Source: JAOUEA01 sp963810915 (GTDB taxonomy: Bacteria > Actinomycetota > UBA4738 > HRBIN12). Taken from it: 64,000 nt of DNA. The translations under genes and the position numbers were made by a program. A model generated the notes under the pieces. That model did no database searches. It was not told the origin of the DNA and worked only from the letters and a program-made list of their open reading frames with translations. The stretch is from contig CAWEPH010000005.1 in NCBI GenBank assembly GCA_963810915.1, positions 124,001-188,000 of the forward strand, in the 5' to 3' direction. Numbering within the stretch: the stretch's first letter is position 1; each line of letters opens with the position of its first letter. Below, piece after piece: positions 34,548 to 43,990 of the stretch.

Positions 34548-36489
34548 TCAGACGTCCAGGTTCTGGACGTACTTCGCGTTGCGTTCGATGAAGTCCTTGC
34601 GCGAGGCGACGTCGTCGCCCATCAGCACCGAGAAGAGACGGTCGGCCGCGACGGCGTCCTCGAGGGTCACCTGCAGGAGCGTGCGTCGCTCCGGATCCAT
34701 GGTGGTGTCCCAGAGCTGGATGGCATCCATCTCGCCGAGGCCCTTGAACCGCTGCGGATCGCCGAGCTTCTTGCCGTTGGCGTTCTTGCGGAACTCGCTC
34801 CCACTCGCGCTCCGTGTAGAAGTAGTGCTCCTGCTTGCCCTCCTTCAGCAGGTACAGGGGCGGCTGCGCGAGGTACACGTACCCCGCGTCGATCAGCGCC
34901 GGCATGTACCGGAAGAAGTACGTGAGCAGCAGTGTGCGGATGTGTGCGCCGTCCACGTCCGCGTCGGCCATCAGCACGATGCGGTGGTAGCGGGCCTTCT
35001 CCAGGTCGAACTCCTCACCGATGCCCGTGCCGATGGCGGTGATCAGCGCCTGGATCTCCTGGTTCTCCAGGATCTTGTGCAGCCGCGCCTTCTCGACGTT
35101 CAGGATCTTGCCGCGGATGGGCAGGATGGCCTGGCTGGCGCGGTCGCGGGCGCTCTTGGCCGAACCGCCCGCCGAGTCGCCCTCCACGATGTAGAGCTCG
35201 CAGCTCGCCGGATCCGAGAGCTGACAGTCGGCGAGCTTGCCCGGCAGCGAGCCCGACTCCAGGAACGACTTACGTCGCGTGAGGTCCCGCGCCTGGCGTG
35301 CGGCCATCCGGGCCTTGGCCGCCGACGAGGCCTTCGCGAAGACGCGCTTGGCCTCCGCCGGGTGCTCCTCGAACCAGCTGGAGAGCTGGCCGTTCACGGT
35401 GGTCTCCACGAGCGAGCGCATCGACGCGTTGCCCAGCTTCGTCTTGGTCTGGCCCTCGAACTGCGGGTCGCGCAACTTCACGGAGATGATGGCGATGAGG
35501 CCCTCGCGGACGTCCTCGCCGATCAGGTTGTCCTCCTTCTCCTTCAGGAGGCCCTTGGCGCGCGCCCACTTGTTCAGCACGTTGGTGAGCGCCTTCTTCA
35601 GGCCCTCCTCGTGCATGCCGCCTTCGTGGGTGTTGATGGTGTTGGCGAACGAGTAGAACGACTCGGTGTAGCCCGTGTTCCACTGCAGGGCGATCTCGAC
35701 CTCGCCGTCGTCGCCCTTGGTGTCGATGTCGATGATCTTGTTGACGGTGTCCTTGCCCTGCGCGAGGTACTTCACGAAGTCCACCAGGCCGCCGTTGGCC
35801 TTGAAGATCTCCTCGGCCTTCGGCTCGACCCGCTCGTCGACGAGCTTGATCTCGGCGCCCTTGTTCAGGAACGCGAGCTCGCGGAGCCGCTCCGCGAGGA
35901 TCTCGCGTCGGAACTCGAGGGTCTCCACGAAGATCTCGGGGTCCGGCCAGAACTGGACACGCGTGCCCGTCTTGGTCGACGCCTTGCCCTTCGTGAGCTT
36001 GCCGAGCGGCTTCCCGCGCTCATACGACTGGGTCCACGTGAAGCCGTCCCGCATCACCTCGACCGTGAGCTTCTCCGAGAGCGCGTTCACGACCGAGACG
36101 CCCACGCCGTGCAGGCCGCCCGAGATGGCGTAGCCGCCGCCGCCGAACTTGCCCCCGGCGTGCAGCACGGTGAGCACGACCTCCACGGCCGGACGCCGGT
36201 CCTTGGCGCCCGGGATGGGCTTCACGGGGATGCCGCGCCCGTTGTCGAATACGCTCACCGATCCGTCGGCGTGGATCGTCACCAGGATCTTGTCGGCGAA
36301 CCCGGCCATCGCCTCGTCGACGGCGTTGTCGACCACCTCGTACACGAGGTGGTGGAGACCGCGCGAGCTGGTGGTGCCGATGTACATGCCCGGCCGTTTG
36401 CGGACGGGTTCGAGCCCTTCGAGGATCTGGATGTTGCCGGCGTCGTAGCCGGTGCTCTTCTTCGTCGTCCTGGTCGTCTTGGTCGCCAA
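34548..36489 (-). CDS. gyrB: DNA gyrase subunit B (one frameshift)
   Basis: This GHKL-ATPase subunit starts at a TTG (36489) with GGAGG four bases upstream. Motifs: NAVDEAMAGFADKI with DNGRGIPV, GGKFGGGGYAISGGLHGVG, the TOPRIM EGDSAGGSA and DADVDGAHIRTLLL. Near 34797 one extra base (GAGCGAG for GAGGAG) interrupts the reading between YTEREWE and FRKNANGKKLG; the C-terminal 80 residues continue in the second frame to 34548. As an essential gene, the interruption is almost certainly a sequence error. Confidence 0.96.
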
Positions 36490-36657
36490 CGAGCCTCCGA
36501 TCGAGCCCGCGCAGCGGCCCACCCATGACATGCGGGGGACGTGCGCGGGAAGGTCACACGAACAGGCGTCATTCTACCGAACGGGAGTGACCTTCGACCC
36601 TGTTTCGGGTCACGAGATACACGCTTCTACCTGCGGTTTTACAGGTTCCGCCGGGAG

Positions 36658-36996
36658 CTACGTCCCTCGGACGACGATCTGCACGCGCCGCACCTTCCCG
36701 CCGCCCAACGCCTCGTCGGCGCGTCGACGGATCTCCTCATGGAGGAAGCGCACCTGGGCGCCCCACGGGCCGTTGGAGACCTCCACCGTGAGGAGCCCGC
36801 CCTCGAGAGCAACGGGCCTCGATGCGCGCGACAGCCGCTCGCCGGCCACCTCCGGCCACGCGCGTGCGAGCTCCGCGACGGGCATCCCGCGCGCGAAGAC
36901 GTCCTCGGCCATCAGGCCGTCCACGATGTCCCCGATGGACACGGCGTCCCTCGAGCGCTCGTCCTTACGACGGCCGAATCCCTTGGAGTGCGGCAC
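36658..36996 (-). CDS. dciA: DciA-like DUF721 protein (helicase loader candidate)
   Basis: The 112-residue protein has the DUF721 core: IGDIVDGLMAEDVFARGMP, AWPEVAGERLSRASRPVALE, LLTVEVSNGPWGAQVRFLHE. DciA is the ancestral DnaB helicase loader or recruiter in bacteria without DnaC. It lies three bases after recF and just before gyrB, its usual place in Actinobacteria. Confidence 0.9.
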   Translation of the reverse strand: MPHSKGFGRRKDERSRDAVSIGDIVDGLMAEDVFARGMPVAELARAWPEVAGERLSRASRPVALEGGLLTVEVSNGPWGAQVRFLHEEIRRRADEALGGGKVRRVQIVVRGT

Positions 36997-36999
36997 GGC

Positions 37000-38097
37000 T
37001 CAGGCCGCCTCGCGCGGGGTGACGGTGCCGGCCTCGATGCGCCAGACGGCGTCGACGGCGGCCGGCACGTCCGCGTCGTCGGCCACCGAGATCACGACCT
37101 GCCCCCCGCGCGCGGCGAGACGCTCCCCGATCTGATCGCGCCGTCGTGGATCCAGCGCGCTGAAGGGGTCGTCCACCAACAGGATCGGCGGCTCCCCCAG
37201 CTCGTGCGTGACGGCCGACGCGAGCCCCGTGCGCAGGCAGAGCGCCGCGGCCCACGTCTCCCCGTGCGATCCGAACGAGCGCGCCCCTAGGTCCCGGACC
37301 GCGAGCTCCAGGTCGTCCCGGTGCGGCCCCACCAGAGATGTTCGGCGCTGCAGCTCATCCTGGCGCCGCTCGGCGATCTGGGATCGGAAGGCCTCCTCGA
37401 CGGCGCCGTCGGCGCGGACGTTGGGCCGATAGATGCACGCGAGCTCGTAGGACGCGAGGTGTTGGAAGTCCTCGCTCGCGTGCGGGGCCAGCCGCGTCAC
37501 GGCATCGGAGCGGGCGTCGATCAGCGCCGTCCCGGCGCTGATGAGCTCTTCGTCCCAGGCCTCCATCCCCTCGGGCACGCCCGGGCGGTCCCACTCCTTC
37601 AACAGGCGGTTGCGTTGCCGCAGCGCGCGATCGTAGGCGGTGAAGAGCGCCTCCTTCAGGGGCCACAACGCCATCACCGCCTCGTCGATGAACGTGCGTC
37701 GCTTGGATGGATCGCCGATCACGATCGGGAGGTCGAACGGGCCGAAGAGCACGGCGCGCACCTGCCGGCGGAGGTCGCGCTTGCGACGCACGGGCGAGCG
37801 ATTCACCTTGACCCGAGTGGCGCCCTGTTGAGGGATCTCCACCTCTACCAAGACCTTTCCCTGCAACGTCTCGAACTCACCTCGCACGTAGGCGGCCTCC
37901 GCGCCGTCACGCACGAGGTTCCCGTTGGTCGAGGTCCGGGGCGAGCCCAGCGCGTAGAGCGCGTGGATCCCCTCGAGGAGGTTGGTCTTGCCCTCGCCGT
38001 TGGGCCCCACCGCGGCGATCAACCCGTCGGGCATGGCGTCGATCCGCGTGTGCGCGTGGTTGCGGAAATCGCGCAGTTCCACCCAGGCAAGGCGCAT
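37000..38097 (-). CDS. recF: DNA replication/repair protein RecF
   Basis: The 365-residue SMC-like ATPase has Walker A GPNGEGKTNLLEG, the signature in FGSHGETWAAALCLRTGLAS, and Walker B PPILLVDDPFSALDPRRR. It loads RecA at gaps with RecO and RecR. It lies between dnaN and dciA; the gap to dnaN is 27 bases. Confidence 0.96.
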   Translation of the reverse strand: MRLAWVELRDFRNHAHTRIDAMPDGLIAAVGPNGEGKTNLLEGIHALYALGSPRTSTNGNLVRDGAEAAYVRGEFETLQGKVLVEVEIPQQGATRVKVNRSPVRRKRDLRRQVRAVLFGPFDLPIVIGDPSKRRTFIDEAVMALWPLKEALFTAYDRALRQRNRLLKEWDRPGVPEGMEAWDEELISAGTALIDARSDAVTRLAPHASEDFQHLASYELACIYRPNVRADGAVEEAFRSQIAERRQDELQRRTSLVGPHRDDLELAVRDLGARSFGSHGETWAAALCLRTGLASAVTHELGEPPILLVDDPFSALDPRRRDQIGERLAARGGQVVISVADDADVPAAVDAVWRIEAGTVTPREAA

Positions 38098-38124
38098 GGA
38101 GGGGAAGCCTTGCGCTGCAGACCG

Positions 38125-39237
38125 TCAGCTCACGGCGGCCGGGAGCCGGACGGGCATCACGAGGTACGTGTACTCGTCGGCATCCCCGCGCACCACCCCC
38201 GGCTTCAAGCCGTCCCGCACGTCCAGTCGGATCGATTCTCCGTGGCAGGCGGTGAGCCCGTCCGCCAGGTACTGAGGGTTGAACGCCACCGTGAGATCCT
38301 CGCCCTCGTAGCGCGCCTCGACGGTCTCCACGGCTTGCCCGAGGTCTGGACTGGAGCTGCTCAGCTTCACTCCGAGCGCGTTGAACTCGATCCGCACGGG
38401 CGTGGTGTCGCGCGCGAGCAGCCCCACGCGACGAACGGCATCCAGCAACTGCTGGCGCGAGATCGTCAGGCGGCTCTCGTGTTGCTCCGGCAGCAGTTGG
38501 CGGTAGTTCGGGAACTCGCCCTCGATCAGCCGCGAGGTGAGCGTGAGATCGCCGATGCGGAAGGCCACCTGGGCGTCGTCCAGGAAGACCGCCACCGAAC
38601 CCTTCTCGTCCGTCGCGGCGGCCCGGCCCGCCTCGGTGAGGGCGCGCTCCGGCACGATCGCCTTACCCTCGCCGTCGGCCGTGGCCACGAGATCGCGCAC
38701 GGCCAGCCGGTACGAGTCCGTCGCGACCATCACGACGCCCTCCCGGCTGACCTCGATGAGCACCCCGGTGAGGACCGGGCGGGCTTCGTCGCGCGAGGCC
38801 GCCCGCGCCACCTGGTTGACGGCCTCGGCGAACGCGCCCGCCTCGGCGGTGATCGTGGTGCCTCCTGGCTCCTGCAGACCCGGGAAGTCCTCCGCCGGGA
38901 GCAGCCGTAGGGTACCTTCGTATGCGGCGCAACGGATATGGGCTTGAGACTGGTCGGTCTCGAATTCGACCGGCGCGTCGGACAGCGACTTCACCGTGTC
39001 GCCGAGGAGCCGAGCCGGCACCAGGGCTACCCCGGCCTCGGAGACCTGGATCTCGATCGTCAGCCGCGCGGAGACCTCGAGGTCCGTGGTGGTGAGCGTG
39101 AGCCGCCCATCCTCGGTCGCATCGATCAGCACGCCCGTCAGCGCCGGGATCCCCGGCCTCGACGACACGCCACGCTGGACGGTCTGGAGCGCCTCCGACA
39201 GCGCGTCGCGGTCACACCGGAACTTCACCGTGTCCAC
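38125..39237 (-). CDS. dnaN: DNA polymerase III sliding clamp (beta subunit)
   Basis: The 370-residue protein has the three clamp domains; typical segments are SSRPGIPALTGVLIDATEDG, DFPGLQE, ATDSYRLAVRDL, EGEFPNYRQLLPEQHESRL and the C-terminal YLVMPVRL. The start is a GTG (39237). The 217-base gap to dnaA on the upstream side contains DnaA boxes. Confidence 0.97.
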   Translation of the reverse strand: MDTVKFRCDRDALSEALQTVQRGVSSRPGIPALTGVLIDATEDGRLTLTTTDLEVSARLTIEIQVSEAGVALVPARLLGDTVKSLSDAPVEFETDQSQAHIRCAAYEGTLRLLPAEDFPGLQEPGGTTITAEAGAFAEAVNQVARAASRDEARPVLTGVLIEVSREGVVMVATDSYRLAVRDLVATADGEGKAIVPERALTEAGRAAATDEKGSVAVFLDDAQVAFRIGDLTLTSRLIEGEFPNYRQLLPEQHESRLTISRQQLLDAVRRVGLLARDTTPVRIEFNALGVKLSSSSPDLGQAVETVEARYEGEDLTVAFNPQYLADGLTACHGESIRLDVRDGLKPGVVRGDADEYTYLVMPVRLPAAVS

Positions 39238-39454
39238 CCCCTGGGTCTTCTGCAGTTCTTCCTATGAGTAGTTCGGTAGTAGGCGCTGTGGAAATCTGGG
39301 AAGGTACGCCGTTCCCGCAGCGTAGCGCGCCTGTGGGACATGGGGACAAGCGGTGCGCAACCCCTGTCACTCTGGATCGTGCGGGCAGAGCGACAGGAAG
39401 TACGCACCGAGGCACCCCGGGTTGTCCACAGCGGATGTGTACATGTGGAGGGCG
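39238..39454. other. oriC: dnaA-dnaN intergenic region: probable oriC part
   Basis: It holds a consensus DnaA box TTGTCCACA (39422-39430), a TGTGGAAA (39287-39294, box TTTCCACA reversed) and a near box TGGGGACAA (39341-39349). This gap is the oriC position in Streptomyces and Mycobacterium. It is short and has no clear AT-rich melting stretch apart from 39260-39300, so the origin may extend beyond dnaA. Confidence 0.6.
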
Positions 39455-40885
39455 TCATGCGGCCCCCCGGACGCGCCCGCGGATGATGCGCGTCAGGTCC
39501 TGGACCTGGCGGAACGTCGTGTCGCGGGCCCGCATGTCCGCCTCGACCTTCTTGATGCCGTGCAGGGCCGTGGTGTGATCTCGTCCGCCGAACATCTCAC
39601 CGATCTTCACGAGCGAGAGGCCCGTGTTCTCGCGCATCAGGTACATGGCGATGTGTCGGGCCTGGGTGAGGGGCCGGGACCGCGACTTGGACATCAGGTC
39701 CGCCGTGGAGAGCTGGAAGTAGCCGGCCGTCTCCTCGAGGATCATCTGCGGCGGGATCTCGTTCTCCGTCTGGGGGATCAGGTCCTGAAGGGCGCGCTCC
39801 GCGAGGGTCACGTCGATGGACTGATCCGTGAGCTCGGACCAGGCCACGACCCGAACGAGGGCGCCCTCGAGCTCCCGCACGCTCTGGTCGAACTTGGAGG
39901 CCACGAACTCCACCACCTCGGCCGGCACCTCGATCTGATCGCGCTCGGCCTTGAGCTGCAGGATGGCGATGCGGGTCTCGAGGTCGGGCGGCTGCACGTC
40001 CACGCAGAGCCCCCAGCGGAAGCGGCTGACGAGGCGCTCCTCGAGTCCCGCGAGCTCGTGGGGCGGGCGGTCGGAGGCGATCACGATCTGCTTGCCGGAG
40101 CCATGCAGGTGGTTGAACGTGTGGAAGAACTCGGTCTGCGTCTCCTCACGCTTGGCGAGGAACTGGATGTCGTCGACCAGCAGGATGTCCACCTCGCGAT
40201 ACCGCTGGCGGAAGCCGTCACCCTGGCGCTCCCGCACGGCCTTGATGAACTCGGTCACGAACTGCTCCGAGGTCACGTACTTGACGCGGATCCCGGGCGA
40301 GAGCCGATGCATGTGGTGGCCCACCGCGATCAGGAGGTGGGTCTTGCCCAGACCCGTGGCCCCGTAGATGAACAGCGGGTTGTACGCGGTGGACGGCGTG
40401 GCCTCGGCGACGGCCATCGCGGCAGCGTGCGCGAAGCGGTTGGATGGACCCGGCACGAACGCGTCGAAGGTGTAGTTGGGGAACGGCAGACCGGGTGCCC
40501 CCAACACGTCGGGCGGCGGGAGCAGGTCGGAGGGAGCGCCGATCGCGGCGAAGGCCGCCGGCGGTGGACCGATCCCGTCCTCCTCCGCGTCCAGTCCTTC
40601 GTCGGGCTCGGTGCGCAGGCCCTCGTCGATCGCGATCTCGATCTTGACGGGTCGACCGACGGCGTCGGCCGCAGCCTCTTCCATGAGCTGAAGGTGGTTG
40701 TGTTGCAAGCGTTCTCGCACGAGCTGGCTCGGGACCGAGAGCGACAGCGCGTCGTCGCTCAGGGCGATGGCTCGGACGTCGGAGAACCACATGACGAGGG
40801 TGGTCTCCGGCAGGTCCTCGCGGGCTCGATCCAGGATGTGGGCCCAGGCATCAAGCGCCGCTTGCTCGGAGAACGCTGCCGACAT
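39455..40885 (-). CDS. dnaA: Chromosomal replication initiator DnaA
   Basis: The 476-residue AAA+ initiator starts MSAAFSEQAALDAWAHIL. Domain I leads to a Pro/Asp-rich linker, then domain III with Walker A GATGLGKTHLL, Walker B VDILLVDDIQFL and sensor/arginine-finger segments (LVSRFRWGL). Domain IV has the DNA-binding motif MFGGRDHTTALHGIKKVEA. Boxes next to the start suggest autoregulation. Confidence 0.98.
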   Translation of the reverse strand: MSAAFSEQAALDAWAHILDRAREDLPETTLVMWFSDVRAIALSDDALSLSVPSQLVRERLQHNHLQLMEEAAADAVGRPVKIEIAIDEGLRTEPDEGLDAEEDGIGPPPAAFAAIGAPSDLLPPPDVLGAPGLPFPNYTFDAFVPGPSNRFAHAAAMAVAEATPSTAYNPLFIYGATGLGKTHLLIAVGHHMHRLSPGIRVKYVTSEQFVTEFIKAVRERQGDGFRQRYREVDILLVDDIQFLAKREETQTEFFHTFNHLHGSGKQIVIASDRPPHELAGLEERLVSRFRWGLCVDVQPPDLETRIAILQLKAERDQIEVPAEVVEFVASKFDQSVRELEGALVRVVAWSELTDQSIDVTLAERALQDLIPQTENEIPPQMILEETAGYFQLSTADLMSKSRSRPLTQARHIAMYLMRENTGLSLVKIGEMFGGRDHTTALHGIKKVEADMRARDTTFRQVQDLTRIIRGRVRGAA

Positions 40886-41033
40886 ATGTATCCACAGAAC
40901 CTTTCCACAACGGTGGAAAACCCACGGGAAGGTGATTCGCGGTTCGCCTCGGACGGTCGGAGCCGTCTCGCCCTGGGGGGAAGGCGGAGCGCACGATAGC
41001 ACGGCGGTTTTCCACACGACCGCTCCCCCGGGC
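40886..41033. promoter_or_regulatory. DnaA box cluster upstream of dnaA
   Basis: TATCCACAG (40889-40897), TTTCCACAA (40902-40910), the reverse-oriented GTGGAAAA (40913-40920) and TTTTCCACA (41008-41016). Three boxes in 32 bases directly before the dnaA start could serve dnaA autoregulation or be part of the origin. Confidence 0.65.
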
Positions 41034-41064
41034 GGTCTTGACACTCTTTCTCTTGTCAACCCCT

Positions 41065-41094
41065 TTGTCCTGCGTCGATGCGGGCCCGTATACT
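41065..41094 (+). promoter_or_regulatory. rpmH promoter
   Basis: TTGTCC (41065-41070), 18 bases and TATACT (41089-41094). The transcript would start near 41101. A TTGACA (41038-41043) further upstream has no -10 at the right distance. Confidence 0.65.
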
Positions 41095-41103
41095 TTGCGG
41101 CGT

Positions 41104-41122
41104 GGCCGGCTGCGAGCCGGCC
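41104..41122 (+). other. Hairpin in the rpmH 5' leader
   Basis: GGCCGGCT-GCG-AGCCGGCC, a perfect 8-bp stem right after the expected transcription start and about 25 bases before the rpmH start codon. It may stabilise the message or take part in L34 autoregulation; the latter is a guess. Confidence 0.5.
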
Positions 41123-41147
41123 TTCGCGTCGATACGAGGACTTCGAG

Positions 41148-41291
41148 ATGGCCAAGGGCAAGCGCACCTATCAGCCGAACAACCGCCGTCGGCACAAGCG
41201 TCATGGATTCCGCCTGCGGATGCGGACCCGAGCGGGGCGCTCGATCCTTGCGGCCCGTCGCCGCAAGGGCCGGGCCAAGCTCACCGTCTGA
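41148..41291 (+). CDS. rpmH: 50S ribosomal protein L34
   Basis: The 47-residue basic protein reads MAKGKRTYQPNNRRRHKRHG at its start, with GFRLRMRTRAGRSILAARRR and KGRAKLTV at its end: a full L34. A GAGGA ribosome site precedes it. First gene of the rpmH-rnpA-yidD-yidC-jag-rsmG cluster, divergent from dnaA. Confidence 0.98.
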   Translation: MAKGKRTYQPNNRRRHKRHGFRLRMRTRAGRSILAARRRKGRAKLTV

Positions 41292-41302
41292 CGCCCGGAT
41301 CC

Positions 41303-41611
41303 GTGCGTTCACGCGAGGTCCGCCGGATCTTCGAAACGGGTCGATCGCTGCGCGGAGAGCGGGTGGTAGTGTTGCTCGCGCCCGGCCCGGGTCGCCTCGC
41401 TGTGGTCGCTGCCCGTCGAGTCGGGGGCGCCGTCGAACGGAACCGGGCTCGGCGGATCCTGCGAGAAGCCTGGAAGCAGGTATCTCCGCAGGTCAGAGAC
41501 GGTTCCGATGCCGTCCTGGTGGCCCGCGAGGCTATCGGGGGGGCCAAGACACAGGATCTGGTGGCCGAGATGAAGCACCTGCTGGGCCGGGAGGGGGCGT
41601 CCGGAGCATGA
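41303..41611 (+). CDS. rnpA: Ribonuclease P protein component
   Basis: The protein subunit of RNase P is 102 residues from a GTG at 41303, with the basic signature VGGAVERNRARRILREAW (RNR motif). The N-terminus (VRSREVRRIFETGRSLRGE) matches the family from its first helix, which supports this start, 11 bases after rpmH. The stop overlaps the yidD start (ATGA). Confidence 0.92.
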   Translation: MRSREVRRIFETGRSLRGERVVVLLAPGPGRLAVVAARRVGGAVERNRARRILREAWKQVSPQVRDGSDAVLVAREAIGGAKTQDLVAEMKHLLGREGASGA

Positions 41612-41928
41612 GCGCCTTCCGCCGCGCCCTCTGGCGCCTCGGCCTCCCCGCCCGCGCCGTCTTGGTGACCACGATCCGGCTCTATCGCGCCACCCTCTCC
41701 GGATGGCTGGGCGGGCAGTGCCGCTTCTACCCGTCCTGCTCGGCCTACGGCGAGGAGGCGATCCGGACGCACGGCGCGCTCAAGGGTTCCGCGATGACCG
41801 CCTGGCGGATCGCGCGGTGCAATCCGTTCGGCCGGGGTGGGACCGACCCCGTTCCACCCCGTGACCTGGGCGCCCCGCCGGCGCACGGATATGATGGCGT
41901 CATACACGGCGGGAAGGCGCACGCCTAG
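41608..41928 (+). CDS. yidD: YidD membrane-protein insertion efficiency factor
   Basis: The 106-residue protein has the YidD motif LSGWLGGQCRFYPSCSAYGEEAIRTHG followed by AWRIARCNPFGRGGTDPVP (shortened here as separate pieces of one conserved block: GGQCRFYPSCSAY and RCNPFGRGG). Three Cys are conserved. It is translationally coupled to rnpA and abuts yidC. Confidence 0.95.
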   Translation: MSAFRRALWRLGLPARAVLVTTIRLYRATLSGWLGGQCRFYPSCSAYGEEAIRTHGALKGSAMTAWRIARCNPFGRGGTDPVPPRDLGAPPAHGYDGVIHGGKAHA

Positions 41929-43170
41929 ATGCTCGGCTCGATCCCCATCATCTCCCCGGCGTTCCAGATCCTCCTGAACACCATCGGGTGGGTCCTCGCC
42001 GAGATCTATCGGTTCATCCCGAACTACGGGATCTCCATCGTCCTGCTCACGCTGCTCCTGCGGTTCATCCTCCTTCCGCTCGGTGTGAAGCAGATCAAGT
42101 CGATGGGCCAGATGCAGGCGATCCAGCCCAAGATCAAGGCCATCCAGACGAAGTACAAGGGAAACCGAGAGAAGATCCAAGAAGAGACGATGAAGCTGTA
42201 CAAGGAGGCCGGCGTGAGCCCGCTCGGCGGGTGTCTCCCGATGCTCCTGCAGTTCCCGATCCTGATCGCGATGTATGCCGTCATCCGTATGCCGCTGCTG
42301 GAGGCGGTCCCGGCGGACTCGGCCACCCCGTCGTCCTACGTCGTGCAGAACAACCACCTCCCGGTGGACAGCCGGTTGTTCGCCGATGTGATCGAGCACA
42401 CGAACACGGGGATGCTGATCATCAACCTGCAGTGCTCCCCTGCGCAGTCCGGGACCACAGCCGTCCTGAGGGACACCAGCAAACACGACGTCTTGCCGGA
42501 CAAGCAGCTGATCAACGGCCGCACCGTCACCAACGGGGATCCCTCGACGGGGGAGGTGATCCCGCTCCTGAAGTCGCGCTCGACCCTCGACTGCGGGGAC
42601 GGGATCCCATCGAAGATCCCGTACTTCGTCCTGTTGGGGCTCATGATCGCGACGACCTTCTACCAACAGCGCCAGATGACGAAGGCCAGTCCTCCCAACG
42701 CATCGTCCCAGCAGCAACAAGCGATCATGAAGCTGATGCCCATCATGTTCGGCGTGTTCGGCTTCGCGTTCCCCGCAGGGCTGGTGTTGTATTGGTGCGT
42801 CTCGAACCTCTTCCAGATCGGGCAACAGGCGGCGCTCCTGCGAGCTGGGCACATCGGCCCCGAGGCCCTCGAGCGGAAGATGGCCGAGACGCGCGCGAAG
42901 AACGCCGCGAGGGCCGGGCAGCCCGAGAAGAAGAGCTTGATGCAGCGCTGGATGGACCAAGCCCAGCAGGCGGGGTCGGCGAAGGACGGGAAGCCGACCC
43001 CCAAGGCAAAGGGGTCCGGCTCCGGGAAGGGGACCTCGGGGTCGGGCGGCTCGGGTTCGGGCAAGCCCGCGTCGGGGAACGCCCCGCCCGCCGGACCTCG
43101 ACGCAAGCCCAACACGGGTGGCGGCAAGGGCCCGAAGAAGCGTCCAGGCGGTGGTTCGAGTGGCTCGTGA
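41929..43170 (+). CDS. yidC: Membrane protein insertase YidC
   Basis: The 413-residue insertase of the Oxa1 family has the short Gram-positive form without a large periplasmic N-domain: span 1 (IPNYGISIVLLTLLLRFILLP), the cytoplasmic hairpin (QAIQPKIKAIQTKYKGNREK), and spans 2-5. An extra polar loop of about 100 residues (residues 130-220, NHLPVDSRLF to DGIPSK) lies between spans. The C-terminal tail is Lys/Gly/Ser/Pro-rich and could contact the ribosome. Confidence 0.95.
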   Translation: MLGSIPIISPAFQILLNTIGWVLAEIYRFIPNYGISIVLLTLLLRFILLPLGVKQIKSMGQMQAIQPKIKAIQTKYKGNREKIQEETMKLYKEAGVSPLGGCLPMLLQFPILIAMYAVIRMPLLEAVPADSATPSSYVVQNNHLPVDSRLFADVIEHTNTGMLIINLQCSPAQSGTTAVLRDTSKHDVLPDKQLINGRTVTNGDPSTGEVIPLLKSRSTLDCGDGIPSKIPYFVLLGLMIATTFYQQRQMTKASPPNASSQQQQAIMKLMPIMFGVFGFAFPAGLVLYWCVSNLFQIGQQAALLRAGHIGPEALERKMAETRAKNAARAGQPEKKSLMQRWMDQAQQAGSAKDGKPTPKAKGSGSGKGTSGSGGSGSGKPASGNAPPAGPRRKPNTGGGKGPKKRPGGGSSGS

Positions 43171-43891
43171 GGTCGAACGCGAGGGGGCGACGGTCGATGA
43201 GGCCGTGGAAGCGGCCCTCGACGAGCTCGGGATCGAACGTGACCAAGCGCGGATCGACGTGCTGCAGGAGCCCAAAGCTGGTGTTCTCGGGGTCGGCGGC
43301 CGCGAGGCGATCGTCCGTGTGAGCGATGCGGGCGGTGGCGAGGCCGCGCCAGATGTCGAGCCAGAGGTCGTGTCAGAGGCGGCCGATGCTGAGGAGCCCG
43401 AAGGAGAGGGCGTGCGCGCCGGACTCGAGGACCTCGAGGAACAGGCCGACGCGGTGGCGGACTTCATCGACGAGCTTCTCGCGAAGATGGATATCGACGC
43501 CATCGCAGAGCCCAATCCGCGCGGCACCCACATGTACGTGGACATCGTCGACGGGCCTGACGACGACATGTCGTTGCTGATCGGTCGGCATGGGCAGACG
43601 CTCGAGGCGATCCAGGAGCTGGCCCGCATGGCCGTAGGCCGGCACCTCGATCAGCGGATCCGGGTGATCGTGGACGTGGAGGATTACCGGAAACGGCGCG
43701 AAGCCCAACTGGAGGAGCGCGCCCGCGAGGTGGCCGAGCGGATCGCGAGCGAGGGTGGCGAAGAAGAGCTCGACCCCATGAACCCCTACGAGCGCAAGCT
43801 CGTGCATGACGCGGTGGCCGAGGTCCCCGGCGTGGAAACCATCTCCCGGGGCGTGGAGCCCAACCGCTTCGTCGTCATCCGCAAGGTCTGA
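43160..43891 (+). CDS. jag: Jag/KhpB-type KH and R3H RNA-binding protein
   Basis: It starts at a GTG inside the end of yidC. The Jag_N domain (AREVEREGATVDEAVEAALD, GVLGVGGREAIV) is followed by an acidic linker, a KH domain (DMSLLIGRHGQTLEAIQELA, GRHG rather than GxxG with Gly-Lys) and an R3H domain (NPYERKLVHDAVAEVPGVET). 243 residues. Homologues regulate cell elongation and bind RNA. Confidence 0.92.
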   Translation: MAREVEREGATVDEAVEAALDELGIERDQARIDVLQEPKAGVLGVGGREAIVRVSDAGGGEAAPDVEPEVVSEAADAEEPEGEGVRAGLEDLEEQADAVADFIDELLAKMDIDAIAEPNPRGTHMYVDIVDGPDDDMSLLIGRHGQTLEAIQELARMAVGRHLDQRIRVIVDVEDYRKRREAQLEERAREVAERIASEGGEEELDPMNPYERKLVHDAVAEVPGVETISRGVEPNRFVVIRKV

Positions 43892-43990
43892 CCCGGAGCT
43901 GTCTCCGCGGGCGGCCCGCTCTCGCTGGTGGTGGCCGGTCCCTCGCCGTGCTCCGATAGGCTGAGAGCCCGGCCACGTCATAGGGGAGGC

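Noticed and set aside
32302..36528. A 1408-residue open frame on the plus strand opposite gyrA and gyrB
   Set aside because: It mirrors the two gyrase genes codon for codon; long antisense frames are expected in GC-rich DNA. The composition (His/Arg/Val/Leu) is that of a shadow.
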